A stretch of DNA of 64,000 bases, taken from NCBI GenBank assembly GCA_002104985.1, contig MCGO01000156.1, positions 1-64,000 on the forward strand, in the 5' to 3' direction. The notes beneath the pieces were generated by a model, which saw only the letters and a list, made by a program, of their open reading frames with translations, was not told the DNA's origin and ran no database searches. The position numbers and the translations under genes are program-made. Positions 46,768-57,064 of this stretch are shown piece after piece; the first letter of the stretch is position 1; each line of letters opens with the position of its first letter. Origin of the DNA: Rhizoclosmatium globosum. Lineage: Eukaryota > Chytridiomycota > Chytridiomycetes > Chytridiales > Chytriomycetaceae.

Positions 46768-47562
46768 TTACTTGCACACAGCGTTGCTACCAGAGGTAAC
46801 ACATTTTGTACCTTTTGGGCACTGGTATTGGTACCAGCTGGAACCACCTCCAAAACCACCTGAAGCTGCCAAAGAAACGCACTGGCTGATGAAACGAGTA
46901 TCAGCACCACATTGGAAGGATCCAGCAGGATTGCAAGATTGGTCCCAGTAGTTGGGGGAATCTTTTGGTAAATCTCCGTCAACTCCTTGGGCTAAGAGAA
47001 GGTACTTGTTGTGGTCGTTCTTTCCATTCGCAGCAACAACGACATCGGCACAGGATCCGAAAGCCTCATTTGCTGGCTGCCCGCCGTTGTTGGAAATGTA
47101 AGACCATCTAATCACAGCGTTATACTTGGTTGCACCAGCTGGAATGACTGGAATCTTGACGGCAATAGAGCCTTGAACAGATGTGTTTTCTGGAACAACG
47201 CCACACTTGGGATCACTACCGATAGTAGACCAGGTCTTTTAAATTCCATGGTGAGCATTCATGATGTTATAGTCGACTGTAGCATCTCCAGGAGCGAGAG
47301 TTTGGGTGAAATCAGGGCCAGCTGGAAGGAAATTACAGAGCTTGTCTCCAGCTGGAGCGCCACCGCCAAGGTTGACGTTAAAAGCCCCCATGTCATACGT
47401 GTATCCTTGCTGCTGGTCTCCGGGACTTCAAATATGATTAGATTTACACCCGAACGTGGATAAAGATTCAACTCACAGAGTTCGCATGATTGGCCAAGCC
47501 ATGATTCCATGAGCTGAGGCACTGGAGGCGAGGACAGAAAGAACAGCGAGGGGAACAATCAT
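46768..47562 (-). pseudogene. LPMO-like gene, copy 1, broken by internal deletion and stop
   Basis: Near-full-length relative of the gene at 47.8 kb: signal peptide then HGIMAWPIMRTL from ATG 47562, an intron (GTGAGT...TTGAAG), then MGAFNVNLGGGAPAGDKLC and VDYNIMNAH. Just after this second copper-site His the text reads HGI then TAA (47239-47241). Compared with copy 2, nine codons (27 nt) are missing and the junction creates the stop. Downstream, the frame is intact to the normal end at 46768, including the C-terminal Cys-rich module. So there is a single, apparently recent lesion. No splice pair that removes the stop was found. Adjacent to the S1/P1 nuclease, which converges on it. Confidence 0.8.
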
Positions 47563-47818
47563 TGAATGCAAGGAACTTTTTTTGTTGGAGGCACTTCATT
47601 GAGAAATTGACGTTATCCAATTTATCTGCCGTTTGTGTCCTCGTGATTCAGACAGTGACCTGATCGTGTGACCTTAGTGTGACCAGCCAGAAAGCGACAG
47701 TTTCTGCTCTTACGTCAGCACTCGTTGTGCAAGTAAGTTAAGGCATAGAAAGTTCTCTTTATTCACTTAGATCCACGTATCATGTTAAGGTGATGTGGGG
47801 GGTAGAGTTATCCAGTGA

Positions 47819-48637
47819 TTATTTGCACGCGGCAGTGCTGCCAGAAGTTGCGCAAGAAGTTCCCTTTGGACACTGGTACTGGTACCAGCTGGAGCCTCCT
47901 CCGTAACTACCAGAAGCAGCCAGAGAAATACACTGGCTGATAAAGCGAGTATCAGCACCACATTGGAATGATCCGGCTTGGCAAGATTGATCCCAGTAGT
48001 TGTTGGTGTCTTTTGGCAACACTCCACTCTCGCTTTGAGACAGAAGCAAGTAGTTGTTGTGGTCGTTCTTTCCGTTGGCAGCAACTACAACATCAGCGCA
48101 AGACGTGAACGCTTCGTTTGGAGCACCGCCGTTATTGGCAGTGTAAGTCCATCTGATGATGGCGTTGTACTTGGTGGCACCAGCAGGGATGGGTGGGAGA
48201 GTAACAGGAATAGAACCTTGCTTGGATTGAGCTTCCGCGTACACTCCACACTTGGGGTCACTGCCAATAGTAGTCCAAGTCTTTTGATTATCCAAGCTGA
48301 GGTAGACAATACAGCCACCTTGGTGGGCGTTCATGATGTTGTAATCCACAGTGGCAGCACCTGGAGCGAGAGTTTGGGTAAAGACTGGGCCAGGTGGGAG
48401 ATAGTTGCAGAGTTTGTCATAAGCAGGAAGATTTCCACCAAGGTTGGTGTTGTAAGCTCCCATATCAAAGGTGTACCCATCTTGTTGATCCTGTGGACTG
48501 CAGAATTGTTGTCAGAAAAGACTATGTATGTCATACAGAATGCAAACTTACAGGGAACGAATAATAGGCCAGGCCATGATTCCGTGAGCAGAAGCATGGG
48601 AAGCGAGAGTAGCAAGTGCAACAAGTGGGACAATCAT
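47819..48637 (-). CDS. LPMO-like copper oxidase with C-terminal chitin-binding-like module, copy 2
   Basis: Two exons from ATG 48637. Signal peptide MIVPLVALATLASHASA ends directly before HGIMAWPIIRS, giving the free N-terminal His of the copper histidine brace. A second His is in DYNIMNAHQGGC. The beta-sandwich body follows, with TKYNAIIRWTYTANNGG and SCADVVVAANG. The last 50 or so residues are Cys-rich (CQAGSFQCGADTRFISQC, QCPKGTSCATSGST), resembling a CBM19-type chitin-binding module (inference). About 255 residues. The CAZy AA family cannot be settled by eye. Probably secreted, acting on chitin or another polysaccharide. Confidence 0.78.
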
Positions 48638-48873
48638 TAGTATTTATCCTTGAAAGATGATTCCTACCAACACCAGTATCTGCTATTTATGCAGATTTCT
48701 TCGGTTATCGTCATGCGGAAAGCACATGTTGTCGCGTGATTTGGTCACCTCAGCGAGCCTCAGCGTCTCTCAATCACGTGTTCACGATTTCCCTTGCTTC
48801 AGTACTTCTCTTTCCCTCATTTTTAAATAGTTCTCACAATAGTTCTACATGTTACTTCCACATCTTCCCAAAA

Positions 48874-49761
48874 ATGTCCTTACAATCCATTGTTGTGCCA
48901 GCAGTTTCTAAACACACCGCGACCGTCTTCTTTCTCCACGGCCTTGGAGACTCTGGTCACGGATGGTATAGAGGGCTTACCACCTTACGGGCGAACACTG
49001 ATCAGTCCAAATGCAATCTAGGGCCCCTGTGGCAGAGCAGCTCTCCTCACTCTTTCCCCACGTCAAGTTTGTTTTGCCAAATGCACCTTCAATCCCGATT
49101 ACCTTGAATGGTGGTTACAGAATGCCTGGCTGGTGTGTGGTTGTTTTCCCGAGCCCTACTCCAACTCACTTCCACATTCAACCAGGTACGACATCATCAG
49201 TCTCGACCACAAGAACAGAAAGGAAGATGAAAAGGGAATGCTTGAGACTGTTGAGAAGAGTTGAGTGAATGACGTTGGTATTTCCAAGGCACTCATTCAT
49301 GGACAATAGTCAACAAGCTTATTGCAGACGAGATTGCCAGTGGAATTAAGTCCAAACGCATTGTTTTGGGTGGATTCTCGCAAGGCTCTGCGATGTCCCT
49401 CTTAACTTCTTTGAAAACCGACATCAAGCTTGGAGGTATTGTTGGTCTCTCTGGTTACCTCCCTCTCGCGGATAAGGCCGAAGAGTTGGCGACTGACGCT
49501 AACCAATGGACGCCTTACTTTATGGGCCATGGGGACTCTGATGAGGTTGTTGCTCACGAATGGGGACGATTGTCAGCAGACAAGCTAAAGGAGAAAATGG
49601 GACGCCAAGTTCTCTTCAAGACTTACAGAGGAATGGGTCATTCATCAAGTAACGCTGAACTTTCTGATCTCGCAAAGTTCCTGTCTGATGGTAAGCTTCC
49701 TATTTTATTCCATAAGTGCTGAATGTCTACTTTAGTAATTCCACCATTGGAAGGTAATTGA
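48874..49761 (+). CDS. Acyl-protein thioesterase (APT1/lysophospholipase type)
   Basis: Removes palmitate from S-acylated proteins and can hydrolyse lysophospholipids; cytosolic alpha/beta hydrolase. Motifs: TVFFLHGLGDSGHGW, FPHVKFVLPNAPSIPITLNG with YRMPGW, nucleophile Ser in VLGGFSQGSAMSL, and catalytic Asp/His regions in YFMGHGDSDEVV and YRGMGHSSSNAEL. Five exons: introns at about 48968-49020, about 49139-49187, about 49261-49310 and from about 49689, each joining in frame. Ends PPLEGN at 49761. About 230 residues, normal for the family. Confidence 0.93.
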
Positions 49762-49968
49762 CTAGAAGTTGGAGAAAGTTCGAATGAGTTGTGGTTAGCC
49801 CCTGGATTTTTGGCGTTCATTCTGGCTTCTCTCGTTCTTTTGTTTTTCATGAGGAAATTCCTCAGATAAATCTGTTATTCATTACGCCTTTTTAATTATC
49901 CAAGCGGCCTTGGTAGAGGGGCTGACCGTTGTGGATTGATCTCCATTTTTTGGAACACCAATTTCCTC

Positions 49969-52370
49969 ATGACAGAGGCCGCCACGCATCCCCCACCAGA
50001 TGAGGATTCTGCAGCTGGTAATTCGTATTTCATAGCTCTAGTTGAGTACTTACCCACGGAGTAGGCCAGAATCGGCAGCAGCATCGGTCGTGGGAGAGCG
50101 GGGACGACTCGTCGCAAGTCCTGGCTGGCAACAGTGATACTGAGAGCTACAGCGATGACAGCGATGACGACTTTGAGATCATGAGTCCTATCGCCTTTCA
50201 GTTTATGGCAGGATCCCTGGATGACCCTGTGAATGCCCACATCCAGAAGGAGTTCAAAGAAGTGGGACCTGTCACTTTGGCATTCATGACGTGAGCGGCA
50301 TCACTGATTTCTTGTATCTGATACTCACTCTTCTTCTATCTCAGTACATCCAAGATCAACATCGAGCGAAAGCATAAAGACTACAACATCTTCAAACTAG
50401 TCACTATGTCTAACACACTCCGCCTTGTGTACCTCCACATAAATCCCGAAGAAGAACCTGAATCTGAAGAGGAGCCTGATAGTCCTGAAGTGCAGGTGTA
50501 TTCTGAGAAATCAGATATTGAGGAAGTGATGAAAGTACTCGATAACGTTCTTGAAAACGATGATGACGATATTCTTGTGATTGGTTCAGTGGAGGATTCT
50601 CAGCCAGAGAAGGAATCAGTCACTGCTGCAACTTTGGCGAAGGCGGCAAAGTCAACAACGAAACCTCGAATCCTATATCTTGGAAAATCAAAGTCTCTGT
50701 ACGGATTTGCTCGGCAATCTTCTTCTCTTAGCCATGAACTCAAAGAAAGAGGTTACTCATCTGATGGAGATTCTTCAAAACGAATCAAGAAATTGAGCAA
50801 GAAGTTCATCGTGATACCCGAGCGTCCTAATGCCCCTCCTCAACGAAAAGCTTCAGTTAAACTGTCAGTCTCTCAAATGCCCATCCTACCTCCCGAGGAA
50901 GAAATCCCTCCCGTTCCCCCTATACCTGCAACATTAACGCCATTCGTTATCCCTCCGCGTGCTTCCTCTCGTTACCAACAACCATCTCGCCCGTTACCGC
51001 CACCTCCACCTGTAATGCTCGAAAAAAGCAGCTCTCTCCTCGCCCTCCGTTCCTCATTTCTTTCACGATCCCCTCCACCATCGACACCAACATCACCAAC
51101 CCCAGTTGAACCAGAAACCATGTTTGGCAGCGTAAAACGAAGGCTCGAGTCACTAAGTTCATTCATTCCATCGATTCGCTCCGTTACAGGCGCAACAACG
51201 ATTGTTCCTCGAAAGTCCCTTGAATCGCATTCCGAAGCCCCATCACCTCCCCCAAGGCCCCCCGTTATCCCGAGCCGATCTCAAACTTCTCCTGTTCCTG
51301 CTATTGCATCTCGATTCACTCTTCCAGTAAACTCTTTCATGAGGCGGCCGTCAACGGAGGAAACAAAACTTCCTGAACCGATTTCGTCTGGGAAATCTCG
51401 ACCGACTGGTCTCATGTCGTTTGCAAAGCCAGGGCCGAAATCGCAGGCAACTGTTTCGCCGATGCCTACACCAACATCAAAGCGGGATTCTGCATCGTCG
51501 TCGGCAAGGAACTCTATTGCAGATTTGGATGTACCGCACCTGTTTGACATGGATGATCCAAACTCTGTGGAATCAGAGGTTGCAGTAGTGAACGAAATGA
51601 AGAGGAAGTCTGCGGAGAACAAGAAGCGTCAGTCATCTCGGCTTTCCGTTGTCTCAACCTCCTTAGACGATATCTCTTCATTGACACCCGGTGGCGGTGT
51701 AACACGTCAACGAAGTCGAAAGTCCGCTACTGCCAAACATAGCCGGTTAGAGTTTGACGGGTTGGAAGGAGATTTCTTTAAAGATGATGATCCGGACCCT
51801 ATGCCAACGACTCTACCAACGAATCTACCACCCTTCCAGCTTCCTGTACGGCGCACATCGAAGCCAGATGAACGGTTGAGTTTAAATGAATCTGCTCCTG
51901 TCGACACAACGGCGCCCTTCCCTCTTCCTGTACGAAGAACATCTAAACCGGACGCTACATTGAGTTTGAATAGCTTGAATGATGGAACAGATGGTGAAGA
52001 CTCTTTTGACAGTTCGTTCATGTTCATGATGCGAAGAAAGTCGAAACCAGAAGGAAAACTGAGTTTGAATAGTGGGAACGACGGTGACTCTGAATCATTG
52101 GCTGAAAGTACTACGGCCTCAGTGTCTTCTTCACGGTCCAAGAATCGACAGGTGGTTGTTGTGGAGGGAGACGCGATCTTGCCTTCTCGATTTGGGTCGA
52201 TTATCCGTCCCTTCAGTTTGGGAACTTCTTCAACAGGCAATTCTCCCCCGTCTACTCCTCCCGCTCCTCCACCGCGAAAGTACGCACCGATTGTGAGTGT
52301 GACGTCAATGTTGATGGAAATACCGAAGCGCTCAAGCAGTAGAATATTGAAGACCAGTGAAGAGGAATAA
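49969..52370 (+). CDS. Unknown Pro/Ser-rich, probably phosphorylated protein
   Basis: Three exons from ATG 49969 (MTEAATHPPPDEDSAAG), joined at about 50020-50056 and about 50292-50341, to the stop at 52370; about 770 residues. Near the N-terminus one compact region (FQFMAGSLDDPVNAHIQKE, then KDYNIFKLVTMSNTLRLVYL) looks folded. The rest is acidic, then Pro-rich with PPLPPPPP-like SH3-ligand stretches, then Ser-rich. Three copies of a motif RR[T/K]SKP[D/E]xxLSLN occur at 51840-51887, 51924-51971 and 52023-52070. Basic-Ser sites of this kind suit PKA-like or 14-3-3 recognition. No family recognised. Confidence 0.7.
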
Positions 52371-52448
52371 GGTTATGGATGAAGGAAAATAGATAGAATA
52401 GACTTTTTCATTTCTTTTTTCTATTTGTTGAAACTTGAAACTGGAGTA

Positions 52449-54107
52449 ATGACAGACTACACCGACTGGACGAAAGAGCAGCTTATTGCCCGCCTCCAAT
52501 CCATCGACAACGAAAGAACCATCTCGGCAGTTCCTCCCAAGACTGAAAAGAAGGGAAAGGCGGCGAAGACCCAGCGTCCATTTGACTTTTCTAAACATTC
52601 GGCGCGACCTGTAGCCTTCAAAGTAGCGTATCTTGGTGAGTATAAAAGGGGTAATCCGAGTTTGTTTCACTAAGGTACTTGACCAGGCTGGAAGTACCAC
52701 GGCCTCGCAAGCCAGGACGGCGGCTCGAACGTTGCAACAATCGAGAGCGAGCTCTTCAAGGCGCTGCACACGGCGCGTCTGATTCCCGAGCCAAGTGGAA
52801 AGGGCTGTGGCTGGTCGCGCTGTGGAAGGTGAGTGACTTGCCTGTTCTCCTTTTCAAGTTGCATCTTTTAAACTACTCCCGAAACAACTCGCTTCAGAAC
52901 TGACAAGGGCGTTTCGTCGTTCGGCCAAGTCGTCGCCTGTCTCGTTCGAAGTAATCTTCCGATCGGCGCAAAGGGAACCTGCGAATGGCCCAAGAAAGAC
53001 GCAGAGGTTGTCCATCACAAACGGAAACGCGAAGAGGATGACGATGACGACGGCGAGGATGGCAATGCTCTTCGCCCAGATTCAATGCAAGGTTTGGAAG
53101 AAGACGGCAGGGAATATACGCCTATTCCAGACAACTTTGAAGAGATTCCATTCGTGTCCAGACTCAATCATATCCTTCCTCCTGATATTCGCATTCTCGC
53201 CTGGTCACCCACATCCCCTGATTTCAACTCCAGATTTGATTGCACATATCGTCGGTACCGCTACTTTTTCCCTTCAGAAGGCCTTGATTTGGCTAAAATG
53301 CAGGAGGCTGCCAAAAAATACATTGGCGCGAAAGACTATCGACACTTTTGCAAAGTCGACCCATCAAAAAACGTAAAAACGTATGTTCGAACTGTATTGG
53401 ATGCTAGCGTGGAGCCCCTGGTTGTTTCGGATGACTTGATTCCAACGTACACGAATTTTGGGCCTCACGCAGACCAAAAGGGTCCTGTTCATCCTGAATC
53501 TTTTCTTGTGTTTGAAGTGAAAGGACATGCGTTCTTGTGGCACCAAGTCCGTTGTATGACAGCAATCTTGCATCTGATTGGACGTGGATTGGAGCCTGTC
53601 AGTCTTGTAGACGATATGACCGACCTTAGCAAGCATCCTGAAAACTCTGGACGTCCGATTTACGGAATGGCTAGTGAAATCCCGCTAGTTTTAGTCGAGT
53701 GTGGGTTCAAGGAAGGTTTATTGGAATGGAGGGTTGACGGCGATGTTGCCGTTTCTCGAAACGGCCTGAATGGGCTGTCAACTGCGTTCCGCTCTTCTGA
53801 TGCATTTGCACAATTGATTACTTGTCTGTGGGATCAGTGGCGTGAACATTCCATCAAAGCAACACAAGTTCAGGCGCTTCTTCAAATGATCACAGAAGAC
53901 TCTTTCAATCATACTGAAGATGTGAATTTGAGGAATGTGTTTGAAGAGTATGCAAAGGAAGGGGTGCTTGGAAATGCGTCAATGGAGTCAGGGGGGTATG
54001 GAGGAAAGAGCAACAAGGCCTATATTCCCATTATGCAAAGAAAACGATGCGATTCTATTGAGGAACGTACTGTCAAATATAATGCATCCAAGAAAGGAAA
54101 GAAATAA
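52449..54107 (+). CDS. tRNA pseudouridine(38/39) synthase Pus3/Deg1
   Basis: TruA-family enzyme modifying the tRNA anticodon stem-loop. Exons 52449-52635, 52687-52828 and 52898-54107. The catalytic Asp motif is split by the second intron and reads CGRTDKGVSSFGQV. Other family marks: FKVAYLGWKYHGLASQ, IPFVSRLNHILPPDIRILAW, SRFDCTYRRYRYFFP, GAKDYRHFCKVD, HAFLWHQVRCMTAILHLIG, and ENSGRPIYGMASEIPLVLVEC. An acidic insertion (KREEDDDDDGEDGN) follows the catalytic region. The N-terminal DWTKEQLIARLQSID segment is typical of Pus3 rather than Pus1. About 510 residues. High confidence. Confidence 0.94.
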
Positions 54108-54192
54108 AGGTCGCTCTTTAAGTTCATTGCCATTCATCAACAGAGATTGTGAAAGAACGTTCAATTGTGGTTTCGAAGGCACAGTCTCAGCA

Positions 54193-54309
54193 TGAGTCAT
54201 TGTGACTCAACGACTGTTCCACAAAATCTTTGAAACAGTTCGACAAACAAAACCTGTCCTTCTTGACTCACGTTTCATCAACATGCTGAGGCGGGTATTT
54301 CTATAAATA
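54193..54309 (+). promoter_or_regulatory. Upstream bZIP-type sites and TATA box of B12D-like gene A
   Basis: Three TGACTCA/TGAGTCA heptamers (54193-54199, 54203-54209, 54264-54270) precede TATAAATA (54302-54309), which lies 80 bp before the start codon at 54389. This heptamer is the consensus of Gcn4/AP-1-type bZIP factors. Confidence 0.55.
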
Positions 54310-54388
54310 CCGCCATTGAAAGCAAAGACCCTTCTTCATTCAAAAGCTTCCAACACAAGTCCTTTGTAAACAAACAAAACAACCAAAA

Positions 54389-54616
54389 ATGCCATCCATG
54401 AAAGTCCCTCTCGAAGTGTACCCATTGTTCTTTATGATGGCCACCGCCCTTACATTTGGAGGATACGTTGCTCAAAAAGAAATCCGATCAGGAGAAGACC
54501 TCCGACTTGGTTCAATGCTTTACAACCCAGATACTCACTGGCAAGGACGAATTGACAGGAAACCTTCAGAACGTCAGCCTTTCGGCAACTACTTCTATAG
54601 ACACATTAAGGACTAG
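54389..54616 (+). CDS. B12D/NDUFA4-like small membrane protein, tandem copy A
   Basis: 75 residues, no intron: MPSMKVPLEVYPLFFMMATA, then FGGYVAQKEIRSGEDLRLGS, then NPDTHWQGR and NYFYRHIKD. One TM helix, then a D-x-RLGS motif, NPD-H-W and a C-terminal FY-HI, all shared with the next three genes. The family is associated with mitochondrial respiratory complexes I/IV. First of four head-to-tail paralogues. Confidence 0.85.
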   Translation: MPSMKVPLEVYPLFFMMATALTFGGYVAQKEIRSGEDLRLGSMLYNPDTHWQGRIDRKPSERQPFGNYFYRHIKD

Positions 54617-55218
54617 TTATGTTTAATAGTCTTAACTTCGTATTATTTGAATAAACTGTGTTTACATTGCCAAAACAATTGTCGTATAGAATGCGTAGCA
54701 CGTAATACTGAATACTACGTCTTCGTCTTCACCATAATCAAAATCTGCATTTGCATGTGTATTTGGTAATGCAGTTTCAAGTTAAACCCAACCCGTGCTC
54801 AGCCACGTTCGCGCAGGGTATGTCAACCTACAATTACGAGAACATTATCGAAATTATCTCTATTCTCATTGCAAGTATTTTCAAATATTTGCTTCAATCG
54901 CGTAAATGAAAAACAAAACTCTACATAAATTGGCGGTTCCAAAGTCATGCAAGCTATAGTTCAAATTAGCACATGCACGTGCTCTGACTCAATCATTGTG
55001 TTATGTTAAGTAAAGCAGTGAGTAATCGTGACATGTAATTAATCGAGTTCTGGTGGACTTGATCAGAGCAGAGTGTGAGTCATATTTGCATTCCGCCACC
55101 CTCACAGCCGCTCAGCAACCCACATAAATACCACCTCTTTAGAATCTCAACCAAACAACAAAATCAAAACCTCGAACACAGCAGCAGCAAAAAGCACAAC
55201 CGCGCCTTTAAGAAAAAA
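54617..55218. other. Intergenic interval before B12D-like copy B
   Basis: About 600 bp of AT-rich sequence. Its last 240 bp carry the TGACTCA/TGAGTCA and TATA-like elements listed separately. Nothing coding is seen. Confidence 0.5.
54985..55130 (+). promoter_or_regulatory. Upstream bZIP-type sites and TATA-like box of B12D-like gene B
   Basis: TGACTCA (54985-54991) and TGAGTCA (55076-55082) precede CATAAATA (55123-55130), about 95 bp before the start codon at 55219. Confidence 0.5.
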
Positions 55219-55455
55219 ATGCCAAACATGAACAAGATCCCAACCGAAGTGTACCCAATCATGGGTATGATTGCAACAGCCTTGACCTTTGGAACCTACG
55301 TTGCCCACAAGGAGCTGACACAAGACAAGGATATTCGTCTCGGAAATGTACATAACCCGGACACACACTGGGAAACCCGACTGAACCGAGCAACCGAGGA
55401 GCGTCGCAAGTCGTTCCAAAATGTGTTTTACCAACACATTACTGAGCCCCAGTAA
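55219..55455 (+). CDS. B12D/NDUFA4-like small membrane protein, tandem copy B
   Basis: 78 residues from ATG 55219: MPNMNKIPTEVYPIMGMIAT, then FGTYVAHKELTQDKDIRLGN, then NPDTHWETRLNR and NVFYQHITE. Closest in layout to copy A (the NPDTHW motif is identical). A longer in-frame start exists upstream at 55075, but ATG 55219 with its A-rich context aligns with the start of copy A. Confidence 0.85.
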   Translation: MPNMNKIPTEVYPIMGMIATALTFGTYVAHKELTQDKDIRLGNVHNPDTHWETRLNRATEERRKSFQNVFYQHITEPQ

Positions 55456-55857
55456 AAACACGCAAGCGTTCCTTCCGACTTGTCCTTCCTTGTGAACCTC
55501 ATACCCCACTCCCTCTTTCAGCCAAAGGCCTCATACAAGAATGATAAAAAACCAACTTGTTTATCCTTTTTCTTCTTCGTCTTATTGTTTATAGTCAAAT
55601 AGATTTTAATCTCTCCTTAATTGTCTTTCATTTGAGTAATATGAAATTGATGAATAAGCGGCACTAGTTCCCGTCAGCGTCGCCGACAGGGTGGATTGCA
55701 GAAGGGGATACACCGGGAAAAAAATACATTGGATAGGAGTAGCTCGGATACTCGGCTACGCTATCGCCGGGGCCAGCGTTAAATGCCTTAAATACGAGTC
55801 CATTTTCCCTAACTCACATCCGTCATCATTCATAAATTGCCACACCAACACAGCAAC
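55456..55857. other. Intergenic interval before B12D-like copy C
   Basis: About 400 bp. A GC-richer patch (about 55665-55790) contains a short inverted repeat GTAGC...GCTAC. TTAAATAC (55788-55795) lies 63 bp before the start codon and may act as the TATA element. Unlike its siblings, no TGACTCA heptamer is present, only TAACTCA near 55810. Confidence 0.45.
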
Positions 55858-56127
55858 ATGTCTCCTTCACTACCACCTCGCGGCCCTAAAATCTCAAAAC
55901 TCTCAATTCGTGGAATGCCAGTCGACGTGTATCCAATTGCATTCATGGTTGGTTGTGCGCTTTGTTACGGAAGTTATGTGGGATACAACTTGATCATGAA
56001 TGGAGAAGGACTTCGAATTGGATCCAGAGTGTATAATCCTGATCATTGGCAGGAACGTTTGAAGGGCCAGGAAGCCACACCAAGACCGAGAGCTCAAAAT
56101 GTTTATTACACACACATTCAGGATTGA
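55858..56127 (+). CDS. B12D/NDUFA4-like small membrane protein, tandem copy C
   Basis: 89 residues from ATG 55858, with a longer basic leader (MSPSLPPRGPKISKLSIRG) before MPVDVYPIAFMVGCALCYGS, then GEGLRIGSRVYNPDHWQERL and NVYYTHIQD. Shares RIGSRVYNP with copy D, so C and D form a subgroup distinct from A and B. Two Cys lie in the TM helix (VGCALCYG), unlike the other copies. Confidence 0.83.
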   Translation: MSPSLPPRGPKISKLSIRGMPVDVYPIAFMVGCALCYGSYVGYNLIMNGEGLRIGSRVYNPDHWQERLKGQEATPRPRAQNVYYTHIQD

Positions 56128-56251
56128 ACGCAGTTATTCTTCATTATGCTATTTTATCTCATATTCTCATAAAACCCAATTTTGCGACTTTGTTTTACGT
56201 AATCAACCATTGTGAAACGTTTGATGTTTGAAGTCACAAAACATCTCACAC

Positions 56252-56304
56252 TGACTCAGAGAACAGAACGCCACAGAATTTCCGTTTTCCCTTGTTCTAT
56301 AAAG
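56252..56304 (+). promoter_or_regulatory. Upstream bZIP-type site and TATA box of B12D-like gene D
   Basis: TGACTCA (56252-56258) followed by TATAAAG (56298-56304), 45 bp before the start codon at 56349. Confidence 0.5.
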
Positions 56305-56348
56305 GGAGAGGGGGAGTCTAGTGTTCAATCCAAAAAAACTCCTTCAAA

Positions 56349-56609
56349 ATGGCTCCTTCTGTCAAACGTGTTTCCACTAGACCTTCCCTCAAGACTGTGC
56401 CTGCTGAAGTCTACCCCATCATCTTCATGATATCTACTGCTCTTATGTTTGGAGGTTACGTCTCCAGAAAGATTCTTTCGACTGATAAAGACCTTCGTAT
56501 TGGTTCAAGAGTATACAACCCAGAGGAATGGAAAGAACGTTTGCAACAACAAAAAGCGATTCCAGCTCACGCCCAAAACCTCTTCTACAAACACGTTACC
56601 GATGTTTAA
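56349..56609 (+). CDS. B12D/NDUFA4-like small membrane protein, tandem copy D
   Basis: 86 residues: basic leader MAPSVKRVSTRPSLKTVPAE, then VYPIIFMISTALMFGGYVSR, then KDLRIGSRVYNPEEWKERLQ and NLFYKHVTD. Same layout as copies A-C. The Arg/Ser-rich leader with few acidic residues suits mitochondrial targeting. Confidence 0.85.
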   Translation: MAPSVKRVSTRPSLKTVPAEVYPIIFMISTALMFGGYVSRKILSTDKDLRIGSRVYNPEEWKERLQQQKAIPAHAQNLFYKHVTDV

Positions 56610-57064
56610 TTTCATTTTATGAATATTAACGTTTATGCAGTAATAAATTAACTTCTCCCCAATTTGATATTTACTGCTAATTATTGCCTATTCCAACAAA
56701 TATAGATACATATACCAAGTTTGGATGAGATATACTTTTACACAAAACAAACGTTGACATCTAATTGGGTTGGCGTTGAAAGGTCCTGCTGTGTTTTCCG
56801 AACCACTCAACTGTCAGATGGATCTGTTCTGGGTATTGGAAGTGATAACTCAATATATCAATAGTCTGCTCTAGATACAGGTTCATCCTCGACTTTTTTT
56901 CCTAATTCAAAATCAGTTTTGTCAATTGGAACAACGTATTAGGAAATTATTTTGGTTAAGCCTCGTTTTGTTGTTTTTGCGTGTTATTCTGGCATAAAAG
57001 AAGGAAGGAATCTTTGTGTTATTCTTTCGTACAACAAAACGACAATAAATAAGCAAAGTTTGAT
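56610..57064. other. Convergent 3' interval
   Basis: About 450 bp between B12D-like copy D and the quinone reductase on the opposite strand. AT-rich with AATAAATTAAC near 56642 as a possible polyadenylation signal. No gene seen. Confidence 0.5.

Noticed and set aside
47563..47818. Extra exon or third LPMO copy between the two LPMO-like genes
   Set aside because: The 255 bp hold only promoter-like and 3' sequence; no signal peptide or His-brace segment is readable.
55690..55790. Possible tRNA or small structured RNA in the GC-rich patch before B12D-like copy C
   Set aside because: A short inverted repeat is present, but no cloverleaf, T-loop GTTCGA box or acceptor pairing could be fitted.
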